The notes under the pieces: model-generated
The model's input: only the letters and a program-made list of their open reading frames with translations
The model's database searches: none
Told to the model about the DNA's origin: nothing
DNA from: Alphaproteobacteria bacterium
GTDB taxonomy: Bacteria > Pseudomonadota > Alphaproteobacteria > DSM-16000 > Inquilinaceae
NCBI GenBank assembly: GCA_028284045.1
Contig: JANQSN010000040.1
Span: 1-64,000 of the forward strand
DNA: 64,000 bases
Reading direction: 5' to 3'
Translations under genes and position numbers: made by a program
In this document: positions 1 through 9,485 of the stretch, in pieces
How the letters are laid out: each line of letters starts with the position of its first letter
Position numbering within the stretch: position 1 is the stretch's first letter

Positions 1-159
1 GGCCACGGCAGCGAAGCCGACGCCGCGGCCGGCAACGCCCTGCTCACCATGGCCTACGTCGTCGTCGCGTTCTCCATCCTCGTCGGCGGGCTCACCGTCG
101 GGCCACTGCTCAAGCGCTACGGGCTCGCTGGGCAGAGTACCCATGCCGATGCGCATTGA
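1..159 (+). CDS. C-terminal end of a CPA1-type Na+/H+ antiporter (partial)
   Basis: Only the last 52 codons are in the window, read in frame 1 to the TGA at 157-159. The peptide has a hydrophobic segment containing VVVAFSILVGGLTVG followed by a basic end (LLKRYGL). This resembles the last membrane helix of CPA1 (NhaP-like) sodium/proton antiporters, where a VFSILVQGLT-type motif is usual. The protein would sit in the inner membrane and exchange cations for protons. Leucine codons here favour CTC (5 CTC, 2 CTG), unlike most of the window. The call rests on a short C-terminal motif, so the subfamily is uncertain. Confidence 0.6.
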   Translation, partial: GHGSEADAAAGNALLTMAYVVVAFSILVGGLTVGPLLKRYGLAGQSTHADAH

Positions 160-527
160 GCCCGACTGATCGCGCTGTGGGTGTCACATAGCGGAGCCAT
201 GTGCCATCAACTCGAATATCTTATGGATGCCTGCACACAGCTACGCTGTGTGGCATCTCTGAATGGGTGTTTGTTGTCAAGCGGCTTTGGGGGGGCGGTC
301 CCGGTCATCTCTGCGGGCTCTTGTGTCCCTTTCGGTTGCGTCCGGTCGGCGTGAGCTTCCCTATCACCCAGAGGTCTGATCCGTCTTGGTGGACGGACTT
401 GATCCGGTCGGATCACCTTGCCACACGCGGGCTTGCTCACGCCGATTGTCGCCGTTGCCTACGGCTGCCTGATCACTCCTTCGGGCCTGTTGATCTACTT
501 CACTTCATGGTGTCGCCGTTCGCGGTC
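160..527. other. Intergenic region between antiporter and IS110 transposase
   Basis: No gene is convincing here. A perfect hairpin lies at 234-252: CACACAGC, loop TAC, GCTGTGTG. No T-tract follows, so it is at best a factor-independent terminator of weak form for the antiporter, or part of the insertion sequence end. The unassigned end of the IS110 element must fall in this stretch. I could not find a convincing terminal repeat or target duplication. Confidence 0.4.
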
Positions 528-1646
528 TCATGCCGCCGCGTCGGCGGGCGGGGGGCCGAACGCACGGGTCAGGTCGAACGCCTCGCCCAACGCGAACAGA
601 CGCCAGATCGCCTCGGCCAGCTTCCGCGCCGCGGCGACGATCGCCGCCTTCTTGGCCTTGCGTTTCTGCGCACGCTCCAGCCACGCACGCACCGCACGGC
701 CCGCGGGGTCACGCGTACACCGCGTGCACGACAAAACCGCACGCGTCAACGCCCAACGCACGTGCGCACTGCCCAGCCGGGTGATCTTCCCACGGCTCAC
801 CCGCCCGCCCGACTCGCGGTAGCCCGGCGTCAGGCCCGTCGCCTTCGCGTAGCTCTTGGCGCTCTGGTAACGACGCGGGTCGCCCAGTTCCGACCAGATC
901 ACCGCCGCCGTCTGCGGGCCTACCCCCGGAAGCTGGCACTGCAACGCCTTGATCTCGCTAAACGACGACGACAAGGCGTCAACCCTCGACCGCCAGTGGT
1001 CCACCTCGGCATCCATCCGCTGGATCCGACCCCACAGCCGGGCCACCGACTCGCCACGCACGCCGTGGGTTTGCTCGACCCGCTCGACCCGCTTCGCAAT
1101 GCGAGACCTTCCGGGGGTGCTGGCCCAGTCGCTGGCCGAGAAGCAAAGGCCCAGCTGCGCCAGGTGCGACTTCAGCCGACGCTTCAGGTCGCTGCGTTCA
1201 TCCACCACCGACCGCAGCTCACGCGAGGCGATCCGAAGCTCACGCAGGTCACCCTCGGCCACAAACGCACCCGGAAGACGACCCTCCCACAAGAGGTAGG
1301 CCAGCCACCACGCGTCGTTGGCGTCGTTCTTCTCCATCGAGTCCGCGATCACACGCACCCGGCTGGGTGCCGCGACATGCACATGCTCACGCCCAAGCCG
1401 ATCGGCCAGCAGGTCATAAGCCCACAGGAAACAGCCGCTGGCCTCGAGCGTGACCTGAACCGACGGGACATCCTTCGTCAGCGTATCCAGGAGCTTGGAC
1501 AACGCCTCGGGCCGCGACGCGATCCGGTCCGCATCGACCTCATCGCCTGCTTCGTTGAGTACGCTGTACTGCGTCAACGACTTGTGCAGGTCCAGGCCGA
1601 TGGTCATGCCCTTGAAACGAGACGGACGGCGGTGTAGCTTCTTCAT
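528..1646 (-). CDS. IS110-family transposase (DEDD type)
   Basis: A 372-residue transposase. The N-terminal RuvC-like DEDD domain shows D19 (GLDLHK), E68 (TLEASG), D108 and D111 (KNDANDA). The C-terminal transposase_20 domain has an [10 protein letters not shown] helix-hairpin-helix and a [12 protein letters not shown] segment that carries the conserved serine region of the family. Length and domain order are normal, so the gene looks intact. The ATG at 1646 is preferred because AAGGAG lies seven bases upstream. IS110 elements move through a circular intermediate guided by a structured RNA from a noncoding end. The same start region takes part in a long inverted repeat (see 1650-1726). Confidence 0.93.
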   Translation of the reverse strand: MKKLHRRPSRFKGMTIGLDLHKSLTQYSVLNEAGDEVDADRIASRPEALSKLLDTLTKDVPSVQVTLEASGCFLWAYDLLADRLGREHVHVAAPSRVRVIADSMEKNDANDAWWLAYLLWEGRLPGAFVAEGDLRELRIASRELRSVVDERSDLKRRLKSHLAQLGLCFSASDWASTPGRSRIAKRVERVEQTHGVRGESVARLWGRIQRMDAEVDHWRSRVDALSSSFSEIKALQCQLPGVGPQTAAVIWSELGDPRRYQSAKSYAKATGLTPGYRESGGRVSRGKITRLGSAHVRWALTRAVLSCTRCTRDPAGRAVRAWLERAQKRKAKKAAIVAAARKLAEAIWRLFALGEAFDLTRAFGPPPADAAA

Positions 1647-1649
1647 CGC

Positions 1650-1726
1650 GGTGCTCCTTACGGGTTCTTGATCTGGGACACCCCACAACGGGGCAAGCCC
1701 GCAACGATCAAACCCGAAGGAGCACC
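1650..1726 (-). promoter_or_regulatory. Long inverted repeat able to sequester the transposase Shine-Dalgarno
   Basis: Left arm 1650-1673 and right arm 1706-1726 are near-perfect reverse complements: 21 positions pair and 3 extra bases bulge in the left arm. In a minus-strand transcript entering from the fhs side, the right arm comes first. It would pair with the segment containing AAGGAGCACC, which is the ribosome binding site of the transposase. The 32-base spacer can itself fold (CCCC-ACAA-CGGGG). Comparable leader hairpins in IS10 and IS50 block translation of read-through transcripts. The repeat is seen directly; the function is inferred. Confidence 0.6.
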
Positions 1727-1763
1727 CATTCACAACATCACCCGGAATCCCCCAAGGAAGACC

Positions 1764-3449
1764 ATGGCCGACAAGACCTACCTGCCCGACATCGACATCG
1801 CACGGGCCGCGATGCTCGAACCCATCCCCGACATCGCCGCGAAGCTCGGTCTCAAGGACGACGAGTTCGAGCTCTACGGCAAGACCAAGGCCAAGGTCAC
1901 CCTCGCTGCGTGCGAGGCCCGGGCCGACAAACCGTTGGGCAAACTCGTCCTCGTTACCGCGATCAGCCCGACCCCCGCCGGCGAGGGCAAGACCACCACA
2001 ACCGTCGGCCTGGGCGATGCGCTGTCTAGGATCGGCAAGCAGACCTGCATCTGCCTGCGCGAGCCGTCGCTTGGGCCCTGCTTCGGCATGAAGGGCGGGG
2101 CGGCCGGCGGCGGCTATGCCCAGGTCGTGCCGATGGAGACCATCAACCTGCACTTCACCGGCGACTTCCACGCCATCGGCAGCGCCCACAACCTCTTGTC
2201 GGCGATGATCGACAACCACCTCTACTGGGGCAACGGCTCCGGCCTCGATGCCCGACGGATCTCCTGGCGCCGCGTCGTCGACATGAACGACCGGGCGCTG
2301 CGCGCCATCGCCACCTCGCTGGGCGGGGTGGCCAACGGGTTCCCGCGCGAGGACGGTTTCGACATCACCGTCGCGTCGGAGGTAATGGCGATCTTCTGCC
2401 TGGCGGAGAATCTGCGCGACCTGAAGGCCCGGCTGGGCCGCATCATCGTCGGCTACACCCGCGAGCGACGGCCCGTCACCGCCGCGGAGCTGAAGGCCGA
2501 AGGCGCGATGACCGTGCTGCTGCGTGACGCCTTCATGCCCAATCTGGTGCAGACGCTGGAGGGCACGCCGGCCTTCGTGCATGGCGGTCCGTTCGCCAAC
2601 ATCGCCCATGGCTGCAACTCGGTGGTGGCGACCAAGGCGGCGCTGAAGCTGGCCGACTATGTGGTGACGGAGGCCGGGTTCGGCGCCGATCTGGGGGCGG
2701 AGAAATTCTTCGACATCAAGTGCCGCATGGCCGGCCTGAAGCCCGATGCCGCCGTCGTCGTCGCCACCATCCGCGCGCTGAAGAGCCATGGCGGGGTCGC
2801 CAAGGCCGACCTGAACACGCCCGACGTGGCGGCGGTGGAGCGGGGGCTGGCCAATCTCGGCCGGCACCTGCGCAACATCGCCCAGTTCGGCGTGCCCGCG
2901 GTGGTCGGCATCAACCAGTTCAGCAGCGACACCGAGGCGGAGACCGAGACGGTGCGCCGCTACTGTGCGGAGTTCGGCGTCGACTGCCACGTCAACACCC
3001 ATTGGGCCGATGGCGGCGCCGGGATCGAGGGGATGGCCCATAAGGTGGCCGCGCTCGCCGACGGCGGGGCCGCGCAGTTCCGCCCGCTCTATGAGTCGGA
3101 GATGCCGCTGTGGGAGAAGGTGCGCTGTATCGCCCGCACGCTCTACGGCGCCGACGACATCATCGCCGACAAGAAGGTGCGCGGGCAGTTCCGCCAATTG
3201 CAGGAGGACGGGTTCGGCGACCTGCCGGTCTGCATGGCCAAGACCCAGTACAGCTTCTCCACCGATCCGGAGCTGAAGGGCGCGCCGATCGAGCATGTCG
3301 TGCCGGTGCGCGAACTGCGGCTCAGCGCCGGGGCCGGCTTCGTCGTCGTCATCTGCGGGGAGATCATGACCATGCCCGGCCTGCCCCGCGTGCCGGCGGC
3401 GGAGCAGATCACGCTGGACGACGACGGCGTCATCCATAACCTCTCTTAG
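1764..3449 (+). CDS. fhs: Formate-tetrahydrofolate ligase
   Basis: 561 residues, the normal length for the family (about 555-560). It makes 10-formyl-tetrahydrofolate from formate, ATP and tetrahydrofolate in the cytoplasm. The nucleotide-binding loop [12 protein letters not shown] is at about residues 70-80, and [18 protein letters not shown] at about 98-115 is a family signature. The start at 1764 is chosen because AAGGAAG precedes it and [13 protein letters not shown] matches the family N-terminus. It lies 28 bases upstream of soxB, so one-carbon units released by sarcosine oxidation and by formate can be pooled. Oddity: the first 65 codons favour CTC for leucine while the rest favours CTG. 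Confidence 0.96.
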   Translation: MADKTYLPDIDIARAAMLEPIPDIAAKLGLKDDEFELYGKTKAKVTLAACEARADKPLGKLVLVTAISPTPAGEGKTTTTVGLGDALSRIGKQTCICLREPSLGPCFGMKGGAAGGGYAQVVPMETINLHFTGDFHAIGSAHNLLSAMIDNHLYWGNGSGLDARRISWRRVVDMNDRALRAIATSLGGVANGFPREDGFDITVASEVMAIFCLAENLRDLKARLGRIIVGYTRERRPVTAAELKAEGAMTVLLRDAFMPNLVQTLEGTPAFVHGGPFANIAHGCNSVVATKAALKLADYVVTEAGFGADLGAEKFFDIKCRMAGLKPDAAVVVATIRALKSHGGVAKADLNTPDVAAVERGLANLGRHLRNIAQFGVPAVVGINQFSSDTEAETETVRRYCAEFGVDCHVNTHWADGGAGIEGMAHKVAALADGGAAQFRPLYESEMPLWEKVRCIARTLYGADDIIADKKVRGQFRQLQEDGFGDLPVCMAKTQYSFSTDPELKGAPIEHVVPVRELRLSAGAGFVVVICGEIMTMPGLPRVPAAEQITLDDDGVIHNLS

Positions 3450-3477
3450 ATCCTCGCGCCGCGAAACCGGACCCGAG

Positions 3478-4728
3478 ATGAGCCGATACTCCATCTTCAC
3501 ATTGGCGCGCAACGCGCTGACAAATCACGAAAACTGGACCGAGGCGTGGCGCAGTCCCGAGCCCCGGCCCGACTATGACGTGATCATCGTCGGCGGCGGC
3601 GGCCACGGCCTGGCCACCGCCTACTACCTGGCTGCCGAGCACGGCATCACCAACGTCGCGGTGGTGGAGAAGGGGTGGATCGGCGGCGGCAATACCGGGC
3701 GCAACACCACCATCGTACGCTCCAACTACCTCTACGACGCCAGCGCGGGGCTCTATGAGCACGCCTTGAAGCTGTGGGAGGGGCTGACGCAGGAGCTGAA
3801 CTTCAACGTCATGTTCTCCCAGCGCGGCGTGATGAACCTGGCGCATGACCATCACGAGGCGCGCGACCTGAAGCGGCGGGTCAACGCCAACCGCCTGAAC
3901 GGCATCGACAGCGAGTGGTTGGACCGCCAGCAGGTGCTGGACTTCTGCCCGATCCTGAACCGCGATCCGGCGATCCGTTATCCGGTCTACGGCGCCACCC
4001 TGCAGCGCCGCGCCGGCACCGCCCGCCACGATGCCGTCGCCTGGGGCTATGCCCGCGGTGCGGATGCCCGCGGCGTCGACATCATCCAGAATTGCGAGGT
4101 CACCGGGCTCGACATCCAGGGTGGCCGCATCACCGGGGTGGAGACGACGCGCGGGCGCATCGGCGCGAAGAAGGTGGGCGTCGTCGTTGCCGGTCATGCC
4201 AGCGTGCTGGCCGCCATGGCGGGCCTGCGCCTGCCCATCGACAGCCACCCGCTGCAGGCCCTGGTGTCGGAGCCGATCAAGCCCGTCATGGACACCGTCG
4301 TGATGTCCAACGCCGTCCACGCCTATTGCAGCCAGTCCGACAAAGGCGAGATGGTGATCGGCGCCGGCATCGACCTCTACAACTCCTACAGCCAGCGCGG
4401 CAGCTTCGACGTCATCGAGGAGACGCTGGTGGCGATCTGCGAGATGTTCCCGATCCTCAGCCGTCTCTCGATGATGCGGCAATGGGGCGGCGTGGTGGAT
4501 GTCTGCCCGGATGCCAGCCCGATCATCTCCAAGACCCCGATCGGCGGGCTCTACCTCAACTGCGGCTGGGGCACCGGCGGCTTCAAGGCGACGCCGGGGT
4601 CGGGCCATGTCTTCGCCCACACCATCGCCCGCGACGAGCCGCACCCGATCAACGCGCCCTTCGCGCTCGACCGCTTCGCCTCCGGCGCCCTGGTCGCCGA
4701 GCACGGCGCCGCCGCCGTCGCCCATTGA
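3478..4728 (+). CDS. soxB: Sarcosine oxidase subunit beta
   Basis: 416 residues, typical of the beta subunit of heterotetrameric sarcosine oxidase. The enzyme demethylates sarcosine to glycine and passes the methyl carbon to tetrahydrofolate. This subunit binds FAD non-covalently and a covalent FMN. The FAD dinucleotide fold is seen at residues 34-44 ([11 protein letters not shown]), followed by [16 protein letters not shown], typical of SoxB. H184 (RAGTARHD) lies in the region where the covalent flavin histidine is found; this residue assignment is inferred. It is the first gene of soxBDAG, just after fhs. SoxD begins 31 bases downstream. Confidence 0.96.
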   Translation: MSRYSIFTLARNALTNHENWTEAWRSPEPRPDYDVIIVGGGGHGLATAYYLAAEHGITNVAVVEKGWIGGGNTGRNTTIVRSNYLYDASAGLYEHALKLWEGLTQELNFNVMFSQRGVMNLAHDHHEARDLKRRVNANRLNGIDSEWLDRQQVLDFCPILNRDPAIRYPVYGATLQRRAGTARHDAVAWGYARGADARGVDIIQNCEVTGLDIQGGRITGVETTRGRIGAKKVGVVVAGHASVLAAMAGLRLPIDSHPLQALVSEPIKPVMDTVVMSNAVHAYCSQSDKGEMVIGAGIDLYNSYSQRGSFDVIEETLVAICEMFPILSRLSMMRQWGGVVDVCPDASPIISKTPIGGLYLNCGWGTGGFKATPGSGHVFAHTIARDEPHPINAPFALDRFASGALVAEHGAAAVAH

Positions 4729-4759
4729 TTGCCCGCCTGCCTGGACGAGTGACCCGCCG

Positions 4760-5074
4760 ATGATGCTGATCGAGTGCCCCTGGTGCGGCCCGCGCGACCA
4801 GTCGGAATTCCGCTGCGGCGGCGAGGCCCATATCGTGCGGCCGACCGACAGCGAGGGCATGAGCGACGCCGAATGGGCCGACTATGTCTTCATGCGCAAG
4901 AACCCTAAGGGCATCCATCACGAGCGCTGGTTCCATGCCCATGGCTGCCGGCGCTGGTTCAACATGACGCGCGATACCGTCAGCGACCGGATCCTGGCGG
5001 TGTACAAGGTCGGTGAAACCTCGCCGGTCGGTGACGGCGCCGCGGCCGAGGCCGGCGCCGAGGCCAGCAAATGA
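4760..5074 (+). CDS. soxD: Sarcosine oxidase subunit delta
   Basis: 104 residues, the small zinc-binding subunit. The zinc ligands known for the family are all present at matching positions: C6 and C9 (ECPWCG), H59 and C63 (HAHGC). The ATG at 4760 was chosen because MMLIECPWCG is the conserved N-terminus; the same frame is open further upstream but overlaps soxB. The last codon overlaps the soxA start (ATGA at 5071-5074), indicating translational coupling. The C-terminal tail after about residue 88 is Ala/Glu-rich and looks variable. Confidence 0.95.
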   Translation: MMLIECPWCGPRDQSEFRCGGEAHIVRPTDSEGMSDAEWADYVFMRKNPKGIHHERWFHAHGCRRWFNMTRDTVSDRILAVYKVGETSPVGDGAAAEAGAEASK

Positions 5075-8000
5075 GCGGACAGCCTTTCCGACTGGACGGC
5101 GGCGGCCGCATCGACCGGTCCCGCACCGTCCGCTTCACCTTCGACGGGGCGGCGTGTGAGGGCCATCCCGGCGACACGCTCTCGTCCGCGCTGCTGGCCG
5201 GCGGGCGGCACCTGATCGCCCGCAGCTTCAAGTACCACCGGCCGCGCGGCATCCTCGCCGGCGGGGTCGAGGACCCGAACGCGCTGGTCCAGGTGGTGAC
5301 GCGTGCGGATCTCAGCGAACCCAACAAGCGGGCCGGCCAGGTTGAGATCTATAACGGGCTGAAGGTCCGCTCGCAGAACCGCTGGCCCAGCCTGGATTTC
5401 GACATCGGCGCGTGGACCGACCGCCTGTCGGCCCTGTTCCCGGCCGGCTTCTACTACAAGACCTTCAAATGGCCGGCGGCGGCCTGGATGACCTATGAGC
5501 GGATCATCCGGCGCAGCGCCGGGCAGGGCCGGGCGCCCACCGGGCCCGATCCGGACCGCTACGAGCACCGGCATGCCCATTGCGACGTGCTGGTGGCCGG
5601 CGGCGGGCCGGCAGGCATCGCCGCGGCACTGGCCGCCGGCCGGGCCGGTGCGCGGGTGATCCTGGCCGGCGAGCAGGGGGAACTGGGGGGCTCGCTGCTC
5701 GACGAGCCCGCCGACGGCCGGCGCATCGAGGGTCAGCCGGCGGCCGACTGGCTGGCGGCGGCGCTGGCGGAGCTGGCGGCGCTGGACAATGTGCGCGTGC
5801 TGGCGCGCACCACCGTCTCCGCCTACTACGACCACAACTTCCTGGTCCTGCTGGAGCGGGTGACCGACCATCTGGCGCCGGCGGACCGGACGGCGGCGCT
5901 GCCGCGCCAACGGTTGTGGAAGCTGCGGGCGCGCCGGGTGGTGCTGGCCACCGGTGCGGTGGAACGGCCCTTGGTGTTCCCGGACAACGACCGGCCGGGA
6001 ATCCTGCTGGCGGGGTCGATGCGCCGCTATCTCAACCGATATGCGGTGGCGCCGGGCCGGCGGGTGGCCCTGTTCACCAGCAACGACACGGCCTACCGCA
6101 CCGCGCTGGACCTGATCGCCGCCGGGGTGACCGTCGGCGCGGTGGTCGACACGCGCCCGGCGCCCGACGGGCCGCTCGCCCGCCAAGTGCGCGATGCGGG
6201 CGTCGCGGTCATGGGCGGCTCGACCGTGGTACGCACCAGCGGGCGCCGCCGGATCGACGGGATCGAGGTCATGCGCCTGGCCGCCGACGGCCGGTCGGTG
6301 GAACCGGGGCTGAGCACCCAGATCGGCTGCGATGCCCTGGCCGTGTCCGGCGGCTGGAACCCGCTGATCGGCCTGCACGCCCAGGCCCGTGGCCGGCCGG
6401 TCTACGACCCCGACACCGGCGCCTTCCTGCCCGGCGAGCCGGTGGCGGCGGAGCGGTCGGCCGGCGGCTGCCGCGGCACCTTGAGCCTGGGCGGCGCGCT
6501 GGCGGAAGGCTTCGTCGCCGGGGCGGACGCGGCGCGCGATGCCGGCTGCGCGGGTGCCGTCCCGCCGAAGCCGCCGATCGTCGCGGAAGAGGCGGAGGCG
6601 CCGCCGCGGGTGCTGTGGCGGCTGCCGGGCCGGCACGGCCGACCGGGACGCGCCTTCGTCGACTATCAGTCCGACGTCACCGACAAGGACCTGAAGCTGG
6701 CATTGCGCGAAGGCTACCGGTCGGTCGAGCACGTCAAGCGCTACACCACCGCCGGCATGGGCGTCGATCAGGGCAAGATCGGCAATGTCAACGTGCTGGG
6801 CGTCGTCGCCGACGCGCTGGGCGTGCCGGTGCCGGAGATCGGCGTCACCACGTTCCGCCAGCCTTATACGCCGGTGACCTTCGGGGCGATCGCCGGGCGC
6901 GGGCCGGGCCGCTTCCTCGACCCCGTGCGCACCACGCCGATGCACGCGTGGCACGCGGCCAACGGTGCCGAGTTCGAAAACGTCGGCCAATGGAAGCGCG
7001 CCTGGTTCTACCGCCGCGACGGCGAGTCGATGGCCCGGGCGGTTAACCGGGAGGTCGCCGCGGCGCGGGCGGGTGCGGGCATCCTCGACGCCTCCACCCT
7101 GGGCAAGATCGATGTGCGCGGGCCGGACGCCGCCACCTTCCTCGACCGCGTCTACACCAACATGTTCTCCACGCTGAAGGTCGGCCGCGCCCGCTACGGT
7201 TTCATGCTGGGCGAGGACGGCATGGTGATGGACGACGGCGTGACCGCACGCCTGGCCGACGACCATTTCCACATGACCACCACCACCGGCGGGGCGGCAT
7301 CCGTGCTGACCTGGCTGGAGAGCTGGTTGCAGACGGAATGGCCGGAGTTGAAGGTCTATCTGACCTCGGTCACCGAGCAATGGGCGGTGATGAGCCTGTG
7401 CGGGCCGATGAGCCGGCAGATCCTGGCGCCGCTGACCGAGGGCATCGATTTCGACGGCGATGCCTTCCCGTTCATGAGCTTCCGCGACGGCACCGTCGCC
7501 GGCGTGCCGGCGCGGGTCTTCCGCATCAGCTTCACCGGCGAGCTGAGCTATGAAGTCAACGTACCCGCCGCCTACGGCCTGGCCGTCTGGCAGGCGCTGA
7601 TGGCGGCCGGCCGGCCGCACGGCCTGACGCCCTATGGCACCGAGGCGATGCATGTCCTGCGCGCGGAAAAGGGCTTCATCATCGTCGGGCAGGAGACGGA
7701 CGGGACGGTGACCCCGATCGATCTCGGCATGGATTGGATCGTCTCGAAGAAGAAGGACTTCATCGGCCGGCGGTCCCTCTTCCGGTCCGATACGGTTCGG
7801 ACGGACCGCAAGCAGTTGGTGGGCCTGCTGACCGACGAGCCCGGTCATGTGCTGGAGGAAGGCGCGCAACTGATCGACGAGGCGACCGTGCCGCGGCCGC
7901 CGGTCGCCATGCGCGGCCATGTGACATCGAGCTATCATAGCCCCAATCTCGGCCGCTCGATCGCGCTGGCGCTGGTGGAGGACGGGCGCGCGCGGATGGG

Positions 8001-8097
8001 CGGGCGCATCTATGCCGCGCTGGCCGACCGCACGGTGCCGGCGACCATCGTCAGCCCGGTCTTCTACGATCCGGAAGGAAAGCGCCAGGATGGCTGA
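5071..8097 (+). CDS. soxA: Sarcosine oxidase subunit alpha
   Basis: 1008 residues. Three parts are visible. An N-terminal ferredoxin-like domain covers about residues 10-100 (SFKYHRPRGILAGG). An NAD/FAD-binding oxidoreductase module begins near residue 170 (DVLVAGGGPAGIAAAL). A C-terminal GcvT-like tetrahydrofolate-binding aminomethyltransferase domain runs from about 610 to the end. The GcvT-like domain makes 5,10-methylene-tetrahydrofolate from the channelled imine. The start overlaps the soxD stop by 4 bases, and the end overlaps soxG by 8 bases. Length and domain order are normal for TsoX alpha. Confidence 0.96.
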   Translation: MSGQPFRLDGGGRIDRSRTVRFTFDGAACEGHPGDTLSSALLAGGRHLIARSFKYHRPRGILAGGVEDPNALVQVVTRADLSEPNKRAGQVEIYNGLKVRSQNRWPSLDFDIGAWTDRLSALFPAGFYYKTFKWPAAAWMTYERIIRRSAGQGRAPTGPDPDRYEHRHAHCDVLVAGGGPAGIAAALAAGRAGARVILAGEQGELGGSLLDEPADGRRIEGQPAADWLAAALAELAALDNVRVLARTTVSAYYDHNFLVLLERVTDHLAPADRTAALPRQRLWKLRARRVVLATGAVERPLVFPDNDRPGILLAGSMRRYLNRYAVAPGRRVALFTSNDTAYRTALDLIAAGVTVGAVVDTRPAPDGPLARQVRDAGVAVMGGSTVVRTSGRRRIDGIEVMRLAADGRSVEPGLSTQIGCDALAVSGGWNPLIGLHAQARGRPVYDPDTGAFLPGEPVAAERSAGGCRGTLSLGGALAEGFVAGADAARDAGCAGAVPPKPPIVAEEAEAPPRVLWRLPGRHGRPGRAFVDYQSDVTDKDLKLALREGYRSVEHVKRYTTAGMGVDQGKIGNVNVLGVVADALGVPVPEIGVTTFRQPYTPVTFGAIAGRGPGRFLDPVRTTPMHAWHAANGAEFENVGQWKRAWFYRRDGESMARAVNREVAAARAGAGILDASTLGKIDVRGPDAATFLDRVYTNMFSTLKVGRARYGFMLGEDGMVMDDGVTARLADDHFHMTTTTGGAASVLTWLESWLQTEWPELKVYLTSVTEQWAVMSLCGPMSRQILAPLTEGIDFDGDAFPFMSFRDGTVAGVPARVFRISFTGELSYEVNVPAAYGLAVWQALMAAGRPHGLTPYGTEAMHVLRAEKGFIIVGQETDGTVTPIDLGMDWIVSKKKDFIGRRSLFRSDTVRTDRKQLVGLLTDEPGHVLEEGAQLIDEATVPRPPVAMRGHVTSSYHSPNLGRSIALALVEDGRARMGGRIYAALADRTVPATIVSPVFYDPEGKRQDG

Positions 8098-8719
8098 GCC
8101 CGCCGCCACGACCCAAACGCCGGTCCGGCGCGCGGCGCTGGACGCGCTGGGCCTCACCGCCGCGGCCCCGGCGGGCGCGCAGGTCACCCTGCGCGCGCTG
8201 GCGGATGTGTGCCGGCTGAACCTGCGGCTCGATGCCGGTATCGGCGCTGCCGTGGCGGCGCTGGCGGCGGCCGGCTGGACGCTGCCCACGACCGCCGGGG
8301 GCGTCGCCAAGGCAGCGGACGGTCGCCGGGCGCTGTGGCTCGGCCCCGACGAATGGCTGCTGCTGGCGCCGCTGGACGCTCGGGAGGCGATGCTGTCGGC
8401 GCTCGGCAGTGCGCTCGCGGGCCACCATCACGCGCTGGTCGACCTCACCGACAACTACGCCGGGATCGAGATCGCCGGGCGCCCCGCCGCCGATGTGCTG
8501 GCCAAGGGCTGCCCGCTCGACCTCGACGAGCGCGCCTTCCCGAGCGGCCGGGTGGCCCAGAGCCTGCTGGGCAAGGCCGACATGATCCTCGAACGGCGGC
8601 CGGACGGTGCGGACGGCGTGCCGGTCTACCAGGTGACCGTGCGCCGGTCCTTCGCGCGCTATGCCTGGGACTGGCTGGCCGACGGCGCCCTGGAATTCGG
8701 CCTCGCGGTGGCCGTCTAG
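8090..8719 (+). CDS. soxG: Sarcosine oxidase subunit gamma
   Basis: 209 residues. The gamma subunit is GcvT-like but small, and completes the soxBDAG complex. The sequence has the typical LGPDEWLLL and DLTDNYAGIEI blocks, and ends with YAWDWLADGALEFGL. The ATG at 8090 is chosen because GGAAGG lies 14-20 bases upstream and the gene then overlaps the soxA stop, as in other sox operons. The frame stays open upstream to 8012, but that part overlaps soxA coding sequence. Confidence 0.93.
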   Translation: MAEPAATTQTPVRRAALDALGLTAAAPAGAQVTLRALADVCRLNLRLDAGIGAAVAALAAAGWTLPTTAGGVAKAADGRRALWLGPDEWLLLAPLDAREAMLSALGSALAGHHHALVDLTDNYAGIEIAGRPAADVLAKGCPLDLDERAFPSGRVAQSLLGKADMILERRPDGADGVPVYQVTVRRSFARYAWDWLADGALEFGLAVAV

Positions 8720-8753
8720 GCGCATTCGGGCACGCATCGCCGCACCCCCGTTC

Positions 8754-8912
8754 AAGCCCTCCCCCTCGATGGGGGAGGGTTGGGAGGGGGTGATCCCTGT
8801 CGCTGGAAGAGGTGGATGAGGAGACACGCGATAGACGGGCCATTGGACAGGCGCGGATGTCGCGGCGCCATCACCCCCTCCCGAACCCTCCCCCATCAAG
8901 GGGGAGGGGCTT
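8754..8912. repeat. Pair of REP-like palindromic repeats in inverted orientation
   Basis: Two near-identical elements of about 40 bases lie at 8754-8793 and 8870-8912 as inverted copies. Each has a CCCTCCCCC / GGGGGAGGG hairpin with a TCGAT- or ATCAA-type loop, followed by a GGGAGGGGGTGA tail. They differ at a few positions only. Dispersed extragenic palindromes of this kind are common in alphaproteobacteria. Here they fill the gap after the sox operon and before acpS, and could also act as a processing or termination structure. Confidence 0.8.
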
Positions 8913-8940
8913 TTGAACGTCGACCGATTCCGGGCCGGCG

Positions 8941-9369
8941 ATGACGGCGCTTCCCTCGATCGGTGCCGGCACGATCCTCGGCATCGGCACCGACATCATC
9001 GACATCACCCGCATCGCCGGCACGCTGGACCGCTTCGGCGAGCGTTTTACGCACCGGGTCTTCACCGAGGTCGAGCGCGCCAAGAGCGACCGGCGCGCGC
9101 AGCGCGCGGCCAGCTACGCCAAGCGCTTCGCGGCGAAAGAGGCGTGCTCCAAGGCGCTCGGCACCGGCCTGGCGCAGGGCGTGTTCTGGCGCGACATGGG
9201 CGTGGTCAACCTACCGGGCGGCCGGCCCACCCTGGCGCTGACCGGCGGAGCCCAGGCGCGGCTGGCGGCGATGACCCCGCCCGGCTGCCGCGCGGTGGTG
9301 CATCTCAGCCTTACCGACGACGGCCCGCTGGCCTTCGCCTTCGTGGTGATCGCCGCGGAGCCGGCGTGA
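8941..9369 (+). CDS. acpS: Holo-[acyl-carrier-protein] synthase
   Basis: 142 residues. AcpS transfers 4'-phosphopantetheine from CoA to a serine of acyl carrier protein in the cytoplasm. The N-terminal Mg2+/CoA motif [12 protein letters not shown] is at about residues 14-25, and the second signature [14 protein letters not shown] is at about 63-76. Length is slightly above the usual 120-130 because of about 10 extra N-terminal residues. A start at a later codon is not available before the GIGTD motif. It heads the lepB-rnc-era-recO-parC run, with a 116-base gap before lepB. Confidence 0.95.
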   Translation: MTALPSIGAGTILGIGTDIIDITRIAGTLDRFGERFTHRVFTEVERAKSDRRAQRAASYAKRFAAKEACSKALGTGLAQGVFWRDMGVVNLPGGRPTLALTGGAQARLAAMTPPGCRAVVHLSLTDDGPLAFAFVVIAAEPA

Positions 9370-9485
9370 CGGTGACGGGCCGCACCCGGCCGCCGCAGGC
9401 TTGATTTCGGACAAGCGAGCGCCGATACCGGTGCGTCGATCCCGGCCGCCCTTGTCGGCCGTCAAGCGGGACACGCCACGCGATC

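Larger units (their letters stand above)
528..1726 (-). mobile_element. IS110-family insertion sequence, ends unresolved
   Basis: The core is an intact IS110 transposase gene with flanking noncoding sequence on both sides: 368 bases to the antiporter and 117 bases to fhs. IS110 members have no or very short terminal inverted repeats, so exact ends cannot be set by eye. The coordinates given cover only the transposase and its leader inverted repeat. The true element probably extends further left into 160-527. Confidence 0.6.

Noticed and set aside
1874..3439. Several open frames on both strands inside fhs
   Set aside because: They are shadows of the high-GC coding sequence; none has family motifs or a ribosome site, and fhs fills the region.
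1650..3512. Minus-strand frame joining the fhs antisense to the transposase as one long protein
   Set aside because: The upstream part is antisense to fhs. The transposase has its own ATG at 1646 with a good ribosome site and the family N-terminus.
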